This document shows positions 1 to 6,943 of a stretch of 46,863 nucleotides of DNA, in pieces (the stretch's first letter is position 1; each line of letters begins with the position of its first letter). Position numbers and translations under genes: made by a program. This stretch comes from Verrucomicrobiaceae bacterium (GTDB taxonomy: Bacteria; Verrucomicrobiota; Verrucomicrobiia; Verrucomicrobiales; DEV007): assembly GCA_024229495.1 (NCBI GenBank), contig JAAESJ010000154.1, positions 1 to 46,863 on the forward strand, given 5' to 3'. The notes beneath the pieces are model-generated. The model saw nothing but the letters and a program-made list of their open reading frames with translations. It was not told the origin of the DNA and searched no databases.

Positions 1-1
1 A

Positions 2-505
2 TCAGGTGCGTCAGTCGTTGCCAGATTGAAGAAGGATCCCTCTGCGGATCTGCGCATTGTGTCCATTCGCCTTGCGCGTCAGCTTGGAGTGGGAGTTCTG
101 GATCTTGTCAGTGAACTTGCCGGTGACAAGAATGCACAGGTACGACGTGAATGTGCCATCGCGCTGCGCGAGGAGGACGATGACAAGGTTGCTTCACTGT
201 GGGCCAAGTTGGCATTACAGCACGACGGCAAGGATCGCTGGTATCTTGAGGCGCTTGGGATTGCGGCTGATCGGAATTGGAATGCATGCATTGATGCGTG
301 GAGTGCAGCTGGTGGTAAATGGAACAGTCCCGGAGGGCGTGATATTATATGGCGTTCCCGCAGCAAGCACACGCCCGGCCTTCTTGCCAAAATCATCAAA
401 GATCCTGCAACAATTGATGCCGATAAGCCGCGTTACATGAGGGCCTTTGACTTCCATGCTGGGCCTGAAAAGGATGCCGCATTGCAGAGTATTCTCCTTG
501 ATTAG
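2..505 (+). CDS. C-terminal part of a HEAT-repeat protein of the PVC-type dehydrogenase family (5' end outside window)
   Basis: The reading frame is open from base 2 with no stop upstream, so the gene starts outside the window; the TTG at 26 is not a believable start because the HEAT-like helices already run before it. The visible 167 residues are helical HEAT-like repeats (leucine/alanine-rich helices with conserved Asp/Arg) followed by a segment with an Arg-Asp-Ile-x-Trp-Arg-Ser pattern. I recall that pattern from the region just before the cytochrome domain in large Planctomycetes/Verrucomicrobia propeller-HEAT-CxxCH proteins. The frame stops at TAG 503-505 and the next gene starts on the very next base in the same frame. 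Role is probably periplasmic or membrane-associated oxidation of sugars or related substrates, by family only. Confidence 0.7.
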   Translation, partial: SGASVVARLKKDPSADLRIVSIRLARQLGVGVLDLVSELAGDKNAQVRRECAIALREEDDDKVASLWAKLALQHDGKDRWYLEALGIAADRNWNACIDAWSAAGGKWNSPGGRDIIWRSRSKHTPGLLAKIIKDPATIDADKPRYMRAFDFHAGPEKDAALQSILLD

Positions 506-1591
506 GTGCACATTCGCGTCTTCACATTTATCTTCTTGGTTGCTTGTTCATTTTCACCGGCATTGTCGGCGGATGAGTCCAGGGACAGGTTGATCGTTGA
601 GACGGTATTGAAGCTGGATCGCTTTAACTATGAGTCCGCATCCGGCAAGGTTAAGGATGCTATTAGCCGGTATCTTGCCAAGAACTCAGGAAGTGAAGAG
701 TATTATCAATTGGTAGAGAGGTTTCGGATCGCTGAACAGCTTCCGACGCTGGCAACGCTCTCCTCGGATGAGGAGGTGAATGCCCGCGCAGCAGGGTTGC
801 TTGTTGCGATTGGTGGAGAATCAGCAATCGCGACTGCCTTGGCTGATGCCGGCAACGACAAGGTAAGGCTTTTGATGTCACTTGGGGCTGTGAATGATGA
901 CAAGTCTGTCGCTGCCCTGGCGCGTGTGCTTGAGGGGAAGGATTTGGCATTGGCAAGGCAGGCGGCAAAAGCCTTGGCCGGCAGTCCTGCGGGACAGGTG
1001 CGCTTACTGGAACTGGCTGAATCAGGCAAGCTGGCAGAGGAGTTGAAGAATGGGGTTTCCCTTGCCTTGACTGCGTCAGTGGACCCAACTATCCGAACAA
1101 GGGCAGCTAAGGTGCTGCCTGCCCCGGCTTCACTGGGGGGAGAGTCTCTGCCTTCAATTGCCGAGCTGGTTAAGATGCGCGGCGTTGCTGAAAAGGGGCA
1201 GGTTATCTATATGCGATCCTGCTTTACATGCCACAAGGTTGGCGATAAGGGGATTGATTTTGGTCCGGCGCTGTCCGAGATCGGGGACAAGCTCGCCCGT
1301 GAAGCCATGTATACAGCCATCATCGATCCGAGTGAAGCGATTAGTTTCGGCTATGAGGGCGTTGCCATTGAGGCCGCAAACTCCCAGAAGCTAATCGGCT
1401 ATGTGGCAAGTGACGGGGACCATGAAGTGGGAATGAAAGTGCCAGGCGGCGCTCTGATAACCATCAAGCGTGCTGACATCAAAAGTCGGGAACCATTACC
1501 GGTTTCCCTGATGCCTGCGTCATTGGTTGCAACGATGAGCAGGGATGACCTCGTTAACCTTGTTGAATATCTCACCACCCTGAAGAAATAG
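506..1591 (+). CDS. Secreted HEAT-repeat protein with C-terminal CxxCH haem domain (TIGR02603-like)
   Basis: A 361-residue protein with a GTG start directly after the stop of the preceding gene. Residues 1-22 form a clear signal peptide (hydrophobic VFTFIFLVACSF core, Ala-Leu-Ser-Ala cleavage site). Residues 25-230 are helical HEAT-like repeats. From about 225 there is a single class I cytochrome c-like domain with C239-x-x-C242-H243, a downstream Gly-Pro-Ala-Leu and a late Leu-Met-Pro methionine that may be the axial ligand; this is the putative haem-binding domain typical of Pirellula/Verrucomicrobium. In relatives, this region is usually the C-terminus of one long protein with a sugar-dehydrogenase-like propeller. 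Here it appears to be a separate exported subunit, translationally coupled to its partner. Likely role: periplasmic electron acceptor for the upstream dehydrogenase; the substrate is unknown. Confidence 0.8.
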   Translation: MHIRVFTFIFLVACSFSPALSADESRDRLIVETVLKLDRFNYESASGKVKDAISRYLAKNSGSEEYYQLVERFRIAEQLPTLATLSSDEEVNARAAGLLVAIGGESAIATALADAGNDKVRLLMSLGAVNDDKSVAALARVLEGKDLALARQAAKALAGSPAGQVRLLELAESGKLAEELKNGVSLALTASVDPTIRTRAAKVLPAPASLGGESLPSIAELVKMRGVAEKGQVIYMRSCFTCHKVGDKGIDFGPALSEIGDKLAREAMYTAIIDPSEAISFGYEGVAIEAANSQKLIGYVASDGDHEVGMKVPGGALITIKRADIKSREPLPVSLMPASLVATMSRDDLVNLVEYLTTLKK

Positions 1592-1606
1592 ATTTCCTTG
1601 CGGGAC

Positions 1607-1634
1607 TTGATGCTGGTCAACTAAGCGTTAGACT
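1607..1634 (+). promoter_or_regulatory. Possible promoter of the ebo-type cluster
   Basis: TTGATG at 1607-1612, a 16-base spacer and TAGACT at 1629-1634 resemble a weak sigma-70 promoter. The predicted transcription start would fall on or beside the GTG at 1641, so the message would be leaderless. Both boxes deviate from consensus, so the call rests on position and spacing. Confidence 0.25.
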
Positions 1635-1640
1635 AGAAAA

Positions 1641-1913
1641 GTGGCAGATAATGATCCCAACCTTGTTGATCTTGGATTCCTTGATGCGCGCATCAAGCTG
1701 ATTGATATCGCGGCCTTTCTCGATCGGCTTGACCGTCATGGACAGGCTGATGATTATCGTGTAGATGCGCTGCGCAAAGCTTTCAGTGAATTGAATTCGC
1801 AGGAAGCCGGTCGTGCAGCCCGTGTCCTTGACGCGTTAAGTGACCATACCGAGGAACCGATTGAGGCAGCGGTAATACAGGGTGCGTTCGGCGCACCGCT
1901 CAAGACAAGGTGA
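1641..1913 (+). CDS. Small conserved-looking protein at the head of the ebo cluster; possible EboA counterpart
   Basis: A 90-residue acidic, mostly helical protein with no signal peptide, membrane segment or cysteine. The start is GTG at 1641, and the stop lies 18 bases before the TatD-like gene, so the two are almost certainly cotranscribed. It sits where eboA is found in ebo clusters, but described EboA proteins are, from memory, more than twice as long, and I cannot show homology by eye. Visible features are an N-terminal helix rich in Asp/Leu/Arg, then a run with Asp-Tyr-Arg-Val-Asp-Ala-Leu-Arg and a C-terminal Gly-Ala-Phe-Gly-Ala-Pro. It could be a truncated or divergent EboA, or a lineage-specific helper of EboB. 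Codon use matches its neighbours, so it is likely real. Confidence 0.6.
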   Translation: MADNDPNLVDLGFLDARIKLIDIAAFLDRLDRHGQADDYRVDALRKAFSELNSQEAGRAARVLDALSDHTEEPIEAAVIQGAFGAPLKTR

Positions 1914-1931
1914 ATCACTTACTGAGCTAGC

Positions 1932-2735
1932 ATGCGATATATAGAGCCACATGCTCACATGGTGAGCCGGACAATGGATGATTACATGGCCCTTGCTTGC
2001 GCGGGGTGTAAGGCTGTCAATGAGCCTGCGTTCTGGGCGGGTTTTGATAGGGCCTCGGCGCAGGGGTTCTATGACTATTTTCGCCAGATCACAGAATATG
2101 AACCGCGCCGGGCTGCCAAGTTCTGTATAGAGCATTATTGCTGGTTGTGTATCAATCCGAAGGAGGCTGAAGATCCCGGGCTTGCCCGTGAGGTAATTTC
2201 GTTGATTCCTGAATTTCTCAAGAAGCCCAATGTTCTTGGCATTGGTGAAATCGGCTTAAATAAAAACAGCCGCAATGAGTTGATGATCCTGGAGGAGCAC
2301 ATTCAACTTGCTGAGGACCATGGGCAGCTCATACTCGTTCATACTCCACACCTTGAAGACAAGAGGAAGGGCACAAAACTAATTATTGATGCCCTGCTTA
2401 ATCACCCGAAGCTAGACCCGGGCAGGGTTATTATTGACCATGTGGAGGAGCATACGGCGCCGCTCGTTTTGGATAAGGGATTCTGGGCCGGCATGACGCT
2501 TTATCCTGAGTCAAAGGTTACGCCTAACCGGGCCATTGACATGCTTGAGATGTACGGCTGTGAAAGGGTTTGGATGAACAGCGCCTGTGACTGGGGGGTC
2601 AGTGACCCATTGTCCGTGCCGAAGGCAGCCCTGGAAATGCGGCGCCGGGGCTATGATGATGCGTTTATTGACCAGATTGTTTACTCTAATCCCGCTCAGT
2701 TCATGGGGCAAAGCGAGCGCTTTGCATTGAAGTGA
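1932..2735 (+). CDS. eboB: TatD-like metal-dependent hydrolase, EboB-type
   Basis: A 267-residue TIM-barrel amidohydrolase of the TatD group. The metal ligands are in place: H7 and H9 (His-Ala-His), E106 in Gly-Glu-Ile-Gly-Leu-Asn, H137 in Val-His-Thr-Pro, H170 in Asp-His-Val-Glu-Glu-His, and D220 in Ser-Ala-Cys-Asp-Trp-Gly. TatD proper is a deoxyribonuclease, but the conserved ebo clusters always carry a divergent TatD relative called EboB, thought to act on a small metabolite. The identification rests on this gene being followed by EboE, EboC and EboD. It is predicted cytoplasmic: no signal peptide is visible. The start is ATG at 1932, without a Shine-Dalgarno sequence. Confidence 0.82.
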   Translation: MRYIEPHAHMVSRTMDDYMALACAGCKAVNEPAFWAGFDRASAQGFYDYFRQITEYEPRRAAKFCIEHYCWLCINPKEAEDPGLAREVISLIPEFLKKPNVLGIGEIGLNKNSRNELMILEEHIQLAEDHGQLILVHTPHLEDKRKGTKLIIDALLNHPKLDPGRVIIDHVEEHTAPLVLDKGFWAGMTLYPESKVTPNRAIDMLEMYGCERVWMNSACDWGVSDPLSVPKAALEMRRRGYDDAFIDQIVYSNPAQFMGQSERFALK

Positions 2736-2753
2736 AGGTTGCAGAATGAGGCA

Positions 2754-2781
2754 TTGCGACTGAATTCACGTATTATATAAT
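2754..2781 (+). promoter_or_regulatory. Internal promoter before eboE with perfect -10 box
   Basis: TTGCGA at 2754-2759, a 16-base spacer and a consensus TATAAT at 2776-2781. Transcription would begin around 2788-2789, two or three bases before the ATG at 2791, again giving an essentially leaderless message. It lies in the 55-base gap between eboB and eboE, the widest gap in the first four genes. Confidence 0.45.
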
Positions 2782-2790
2782 CCATTGGTC

Positions 2791-3963
2791 ATGGAACTTA
2801 ACGATAATCTCCATCTCGCTTATTGCACCAATATCCACAGGGGTGAGGGTTGGCGAGAGACTTTCGCGAACCTTGAAAAATATGTTCTTGGAGTAAGGGA
2901 TGAGGTTGCTGTGGGGCGATCTTACGCAATAGGCTTGCGACTTGGTGCCGGTGCGGCTGAGGAGCTTTGTGACCCTTCGCAGGATAATTTAGGCGACTTT
3001 CGGCGCTGGCTTGACGCAAATAATTGCTATGTCTTTACCATTAATGGTTTTCCCTATGGAAATTTCCATGGGGAGCGCGTTAAGGAGCAGGTATACATCC
3101 CTGACTGGACCAGTCGGGATAGGTTGGAATATACCAAGCGATTGTTTGATATTATTGCCGAGCTGGTTCCTGATGGGGTCTCGGGTAGCGTGAGCACTCT
3201 CCCGGGAAGCTTCAAGGAGTTTATTAACGATGATGAGGAACAAGGGTCGGTCATCATCGATAACCTGGCGGAGTGTGCTGAGCATATCCTGCACCTTGTT
3301 GAAAGCACGGGGAAGGACCTCCATCTTGGCCTTGAGCCTGAGCCTCTGGGTTGGTTCGAAACGAGTGGCGAGACGGTTGCGTTCTTTAAGAGGTTCAGGG
3401 AACAAAAGGGAGGCCGGTTTGATCGAGTTCTGGGAGTGAATTACGACACCTGCCATCTTGCTATTGAATTTGAAGAGCCTAAGGATGCCATCAGTAATCT
3501 GCTTGATGCCGGCATACGCATCAGCAAATTGCACCTGAGCTCAGCGTTGAAGCTGGAACCGAATCCCGCGTCATTGCGTGCGTTGGAGAATTTTCAGGAA
3601 GATGTGTATCTACATCAAGTTGTGACGAGGGATGGTGATGGCAATATCATTCGTTATCGTGACCTGCCTGATGCCTTGAAGGAACAAGGGGAGAAGACGG
3701 CTGGCAATGGTGAGCAGTGGCGGGTTCATTTTCATATTCCTCTATATAGTGAGCCCGCCGGTGGCTTGGCTGATACCAGGGATCACATTGATGGTGTATT
3801 GGACATGCTGAGGGAGGACGCTTCAATATGCAGTCATCTTGAGATGGAGACATACACCTGGGAGGTGTTGCCAGAGGAGTTGCAATGTGGTGATGTTGTT
3901 GAGCAGCTTCGTCGTGAATATGAATGGATCTTGAAGCGGCTCTCTGAGCGGGGACTGGCGTAA
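2791..3963 (+). CDS. eboE: Xylose-isomerase-like TIM-barrel protein, EboE-type metabolite traffic protein
   Basis: A 390-residue protein of the sugar-phosphate isomerase/AP-endonuclease TIM-barrel fold. I chose ATG 2791 over TTG 2785 because family members begin just before a Leu-x-Tyr-Cys-Thr-Asn-Ile-His motif, seen here at residues 9-16. Candidate metal ligands are E182/E184 (Leu-Glu-Pro-Glu-Pro), D219 and H222 (Tyr-Asp-Thr-Cys-His), H248 (Lys-Leu-His-Leu-Ser), H313/H315 (His-Phe-His-Ile-Pro) and E351/E353. The Tyr-Cys-Thr-Asn-Ile-His opening and the Leu-Glu-x-Glu-Thr-Tyr-x-Trp-x-Val-Leu-Pro ending are characteristic of EboE. The reaction is unknown. The stop codon overlaps the start of eboC (TAATG), so translation is coupled. 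No export signal is visible. Confidence 0.85.
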   Translation: MELNDNLHLAYCTNIHRGEGWRETFANLEKYVLGVRDEVAVGRSYAIGLRLGAGAAEELCDPSQDNLGDFRRWLDANNCYVFTINGFPYGNFHGERVKEQVYIPDWTSRDRLEYTKRLFDIIAELVPDGVSGSVSTLPGSFKEFINDDEEQGSVIIDNLAECAEHILHLVESTGKDLHLGLEPEPLGWFETSGETVAFFKRFREQKGGRFDRVLGVNYDTCHLAIEFEEPKDAISNLLDAGIRISKLHLSSALKLEPNPASLRALENFQEDVYLHQVVTRDGDGNIIRYRDLPDALKEQGEKTAGNGEQWRVHFHIPLYSEPAGGLADTRDHIDGVLDMLREDASICSHLEMETYTWEVLPEELQCGDVVEQLRREYEWILKRLSERGLA

Positions 3964-4862
3964 TGAAGGGCTCAGGGGTAAATGTTTATTTAAAGATTGC
4001 GCGGGTTTCGAACTTGCCAACCGTATGGGCTAACTGCATTGCAGGGTGGCTCCTTGGCGGCGGAGCGGAGGGCTTGTCGTCCTTAGGAGAGCTAACTGGA
4101 TTGGTGAGCCTTGTGGTCTTGATTTTTGGTGCTTCCTTTGTGTATTCGGCAGGGATGGTAATGAATGATGCCGTCGATGTCGGCTTTGATCGGGAGCATC
4201 GTCCGGACCGACCTTTGCCCTCTGGTGAAATTTCGCTGAACATGGCGTGGGGCTTGGCTATAGCTCTTTTGGGCGGGGGCGTTGTATTGATGGTTCTGGC
4301 CAGTGCCTCTCCTGCGCTCTCGTTATTATTGGCGGGTATGATTATAGGCTATAATGTGTTTCATAGGCGTTGGGAGGGAAGCGTTTGGCTCATGGGAGGG
4401 TGCCGCACCTTGCTTTATCTGGTTGCGGCCTCGGTTGCTCTACCTGGTGGTTGGTTTATTGAGGCAGTCGTTATTTGGGCAATTGCCCTCGGCGTCTACA
4501 CGGTTGGCATTACTCTTGCGGCACGAGGAGAGGCAGAGGACAAAGGCACCGGAAAGTTGGGACTCAGCATGCTGGCAGCGCCGTTGTTGGCTGCCGTCGT
4601 GATCTATTTTTCACGCGCGGATCAATCGGGCGTTATGGTAATGATATCCCTCATTGCATGGGGAGGGTGGAGCGCATTTGCCGTTTTGCTTCTCTTGGGT
4701 CAAGAAGAGGGGCGGGTTTCAAGGTCAGTGGCCTACCTTATTGCTGGAATGATGTTAATTGACGCGATGGCCATTTCATTCTCTTACCCGTGGATGAGCA
4801 TGGTATTAATGGGAATGTTGCCTGTTGTATTGCTTCTACAGAGGCGGATATCAGCAACATGA
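3963..4862 (+). CDS. eboC: UbiA-family prenyltransferase, EboC-type
   Basis: A 299-residue polytopic membrane protein with about eight or nine hydrophobic segments. The first Asp-rich motif of UbiA prenyltransferases is present as N68-D69-x-x-D72-x-x-x-D76, followed by the usual Arg80-Pro-x-Arg-Pro-Leu. These aspartates bind the Mg2+-diphosphate of a polyprenyl donor. The second Asp motif is not obvious by eye; the region near residues 190-200 carries Gly-Glu-Ala-Glu-Asp-Lys instead, which may substitute for it. EboC relatives are thought to attach a lipid to an unknown acceptor or to help it cross the membrane. The start overlaps the eboE stop (TAATG). Confidence 0.85.
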   Translation: MKGSGVNVYLKIARVSNLPTVWANCIAGWLLGGGAEGLSSLGELTGLVSLVVLIFGASFVYSAGMVMNDAVDVGFDREHRPDRPLPSGEISLNMAWGLAIALLGGGVVLMVLASASPALSLLLAGMIIGYNVFHRRWEGSVWLMGGCRTLLYLVAASVALPGGWFIEAVVIWAIALGVYTVGITLAARGEAEDKGTGKLGLSMLAAPLLAAVVIYFSRADQSGVMVMISLIAWGGWSAFAVLLLLGQEEGRVSRSVAYLIAGMMLIDAMAISFSYPWMSMVLMGMLPVVLLLQRRISAT

Positions 4863-4888
4863 TGCCGGAAGTTTTTCTAATTCTGTGC

Positions 4889-4917
4889 TTAACGACAACG
4901 GTTTAAGGCATTATAGT
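4889..4917 (+). promoter_or_regulatory. Likely promoter of eboD
   Basis: TTAACG at 4889-4894, a 17-base spacer and TATAGT at 4912-4917 (five of six bases of the -10 consensus). The predicted start is near 4924, leaving a leader of about 30 bases before the ATG at 4956. It lies in the 93-base gap after eboC, so eboD may be transcribed both from here and from upstream. Confidence 0.4.
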
Positions 4918-4955
4918 GTAAACCCGCCAAGATTTGTTGGTCGGCCTAATAGCTC

Positions 4956-6119
4956 ATGATCGAACGTCCTATTCATTTGGAATTTGCACATCGTGTTGTT
5001 TTCACCCGTGGGGCTTTCTCCCCAGGGAATTCGTCGTTGGATGATGTCTTGGCAAGGGCAGGGGATGCAATTCCTCGTCGTGTCCTAGTGTTTGTTGATG
5101 GAGGTGTGGTTGGCGGCAACCAGAATCTCCTCAGGGATATTACCCGGTGGTTCAGCGCCAAAGACGGGGAGTTGGAACTGATTGGCTCTCCCGTTGTGTT
5201 GCCTGGTGGTGAACCTTGCAAAAACGACTGGTCCTTGGTACCGGAGATCTGGTCTGAGATTAATCGTAGTAAAATAGATCGACATTCCTTTGTGCTTGCT
5301 GTTGGCGGCGGTGCTTTCCTCGACCTTGTCGGGTTTGCCGCATCCACGGCGCACCGGGGCGTTCGCCTCGTGAGAATGCCAACCACGAGCCTGAGTCAAG
5401 GTGACGGTGGTGTCGGTGTTAAAAACGGAGTGAATTTTTTCGGGAAGAAGAACTGGGTTGGAAGCTTTGCCGTTCCTTTTGCAGTGGTGAACGACTTGAC
5501 GTTCCTTGACTCTCTTCCTGACAAGGCGCGCCGGGCCGGTATTATTGAAGCTATCAAGGTTGCCTTGATTCGAGATCGCTCATTCTTTGAAGAGATGGAG
5601 CGCCGGGCCGAGCAATTGCGTGAGCTTGAACGAGATGCCCTTGAAATGGTGATCAGGAAAAGCGCAGGCCTTCACGTTGACCATATTGCGACATCCGGCG
5701 ACCCCTATGAACTGGGCTCAGCAAGACCGCTGGATTTCGGTCACTGGACCGCACATAAGCTTGAGCAGATAAGCGGTTTTAGTATCGGGCATGGTGAAGC
5801 CGTGGCAGTAGGCATGGCGGTTGACCTTGTCTACTCAAAGCGGATAGGGCTTATTTCAGCTGAAGATTGCCAAAGAATCCTGCGGTTGATCGAGTCAGTG
5901 GGATTCAGTGTGTTCCATGAGAGCCTTGTTTTAAGGGAAGATGGTGAGTTGCATGTTCTTAAGGGGCTGGAGGAATTTAGGGAGCACCTTGGTGGACAGT
6001 TAACGATTACACTTGTACCTGAGATTGGGCGAAAGCTGGAGGTCAATGAGATGGATAAAAATGAGATATGTGCGGCAATTGAGGAATTGCAAATGGACTC
6101 ATTTGCCAAGACCAAATAG
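4956..6119 (+). CDS. eboD: 3-dehydroquinate-synthase-like sugar-phosphate cyclase, EboD-type
   Basis: A 387-residue member of the sugar-phosphate cyclase superfamily (dehydroquinate synthase, 2-deoxy-scyllo-inosose and epi-valiolone synthases). The NAD-binding Gly-Gly-Gly is at 117-119 followed by Phe-Leu-Asp, a Pro-Thr-Thr loop lies at 142-144, and the zinc ligands appear to be E198 (Ile-Ile-Glu-Ala-Ile-Lys), H263 (Phe-Gly-His-Trp-Thr-Ala-His) and H279 (Gly-His-Gly-Glu-Ala-Val-Ala). The 16-residue spacing between the two histidines is the same as in dehydroquinate synthase. With all ligands kept it should be an active cyclase. The housekeeping aroB is not expected in an ebo cluster, so the substrate is probably a different sugar phosphate. 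It is the last gene of the cluster; EboF, a phosphodiesterase-like protein, is not seen after it. Confidence 0.85.
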   Translation: MIERPIHLEFAHRVVFTRGAFSPGNSSLDDVLARAGDAIPRRVLVFVDGGVVGGNQNLLRDITRWFSAKDGELELIGSPVVLPGGEPCKNDWSLVPEIWSEINRSKIDRHSFVLAVGGGAFLDLVGFAASTAHRGVRLVRMPTTSLSQGDGGVGVKNGVNFFGKKNWVGSFAVPFAVVNDLTFLDSLPDKARRAGIIEAIKVALIRDRSFFEEMERRAEQLRELERDALEMVIRKSAGLHVDHIATSGDPYELGSARPLDFGHWTAHKLEQISGFSIGHGEAVAVGMAVDLVYSKRIGLISAEDCQRILRLIESVGFSVFHESLVLREDGELHVLKGLEEFREHLGGQLTITLVPEIGRKLEVNEMDKNEICAAIEELQMDSFAKTK

Positions 6120-6163
6120 TAGCATTTCCGAGTGTTGCTCCTTCTCCGCGGTGAGATATTGGC

Positions 6164-6187
6164 GGTAATAAACGGCCTTTTGCCGAA
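6164..6187 (-). terminator. Weak intrinsic terminator for the zinc-ribbon gene
   Basis: On the minus strand a CGGC-AAAAG-GCCG hairpin (6173-6185) is followed by TTTATT. The stem is only four base pairs, so the call is modest. It lies between two convergent genes, eboD and the zinc-ribbon gene. Confidence 0.3.
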
Positions 6188-6199
6188 ATCTTTGTTTGC

Positions 6200-6898
6200 T
6201 CAGGCGTAAAGCATTCTTCCGCACTGATCACAGTGAGCAATATTTTTTGAGGCTCGCACGGCTGCGCCGGTGGCTGGGGTTACCTTCATGTGGCAGCCGG
6301 TACAAACGCCATTCTCCAGTTCGGCAATTGCATCGCCTTTCTTGCTGCTGAATATGCGTTCAAACTCCTTCAGAAGGTCAGGATCAACGCGGGAGGTCAT
6401 TTCCTGCCGGTCAGCGCTTGTTTCAGTGAGGAGATTATCACAATGGGTTCGGCGTTCATTGATGATCTTTATCTCTTTGTCGACAATGTCCTGGGTGCTT
6501 TGCAGGGTTTCCTTGGCTTGATTCAGATCGGCTGCCAGTTGCTCGCCGGCTTCCATTAACTCGAGTTCGCTGTCTTCGAGGGTTGAGATGTCTTCGTTGT
6601 ATCGATCGATCTCATGGTTAAGTGCCTGATATTCGTCGTTCTTGCGGGTCTCAAACTGCTGCACCTTAAGTTTTGCGATAGTGTCCCTACGCGTTGCGAT
6701 ATCAAGTTCCAGTGATTTGATGGCGACTTCGTTATCCTTGATGGTCTTCTCGATATTGTCTTTGGCTTGCTGATCGTCAATTAGTCTCAATTTGGCATTC
6801 TCCTCTTCGCGGGGAAGCCGTTCCAAGTCGGACTTCAGTTGGAGTATTTTCTGGTCTCTATCCTGGATGATGAGGAGTTGTTCTAATTCAGCGATCAT
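6200..6898 (-). CDS. Coiled-coil protein with C-terminal C4-type zinc ribbon (CT398-like/DUF164 family)
   Basis: A 232-residue protein: residues 1-170 are a long charged coiled coil, and the end carries a Cys-x-x-Cys-His...Cys-x-x-Cys pair that forms a C4 zinc ribbon. This is the arrangement of the CT398/DUF164 family, common in chlamydiae and other PVC bacteria. Chlamydial CT398 has been reported to bind sigma-54 and a type III secretion component, but the role here is unknown. I prefer ATG at 6898 over the upstream TTG at 6931, because the coiled coil begins right there (Met-Ile-Ala-Glu-Leu-Glu). It follows the GH3 gene by 45 bases in the same direction and is likely cotranscribed with it. 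Confidence 0.82.
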   Translation of the reverse strand: MIAELEQLLIIQDRDQKILQLKSDLERLPREEENAKLRLIDDQQAKDNIEKTIKDNEVAIKSLELDIATRRDTIAKLKVQQFETRKNDEYQALNHEIDRYNEDISTLEDSELELMEAGEQLAADLNQAKETLQSTQDIVDKEIKIINERRTHCDNLLTETSADRQEMTSRVDPDLLKEFERIFSSKKGDAIAELENGVCTGCHMKVTPATGAAVRASKNIAHCDQCGRMLYA

Positions 6899-6943
6899 TG
6901 AATCTAATGGGGGAGCATATACGAGTAACACATATAGCAGTGT

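Noticed and set aside
503-508. Sequencing error or nonsense mutation splitting one gene at 503-505
   Set aside because: A signal peptide with a proper cleavage site directly follows the stop, which random mutation would not create; still, an error cannot be fully excluded without reads.
663-1088. 141-residue frame antisense to the cytochrome gene
   Set aside because: Its residues are Pro/His/Gln-rich, typical of an antisense shadow; purH-like or other homology is absent.
6121-6199. Terminator for eboD on the plus strand
   Set aside because: The hairpin there is followed by AAATC on the plus strand; it has a T-rich tail only on the minus strand.
4863-6200. Divergent or fused EboF in the eboD region
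   Set aside because: The eboD frame has normal length and the following DNA is a convergent zinc-ribbon gene; no phosphodiesterase motifs are present.
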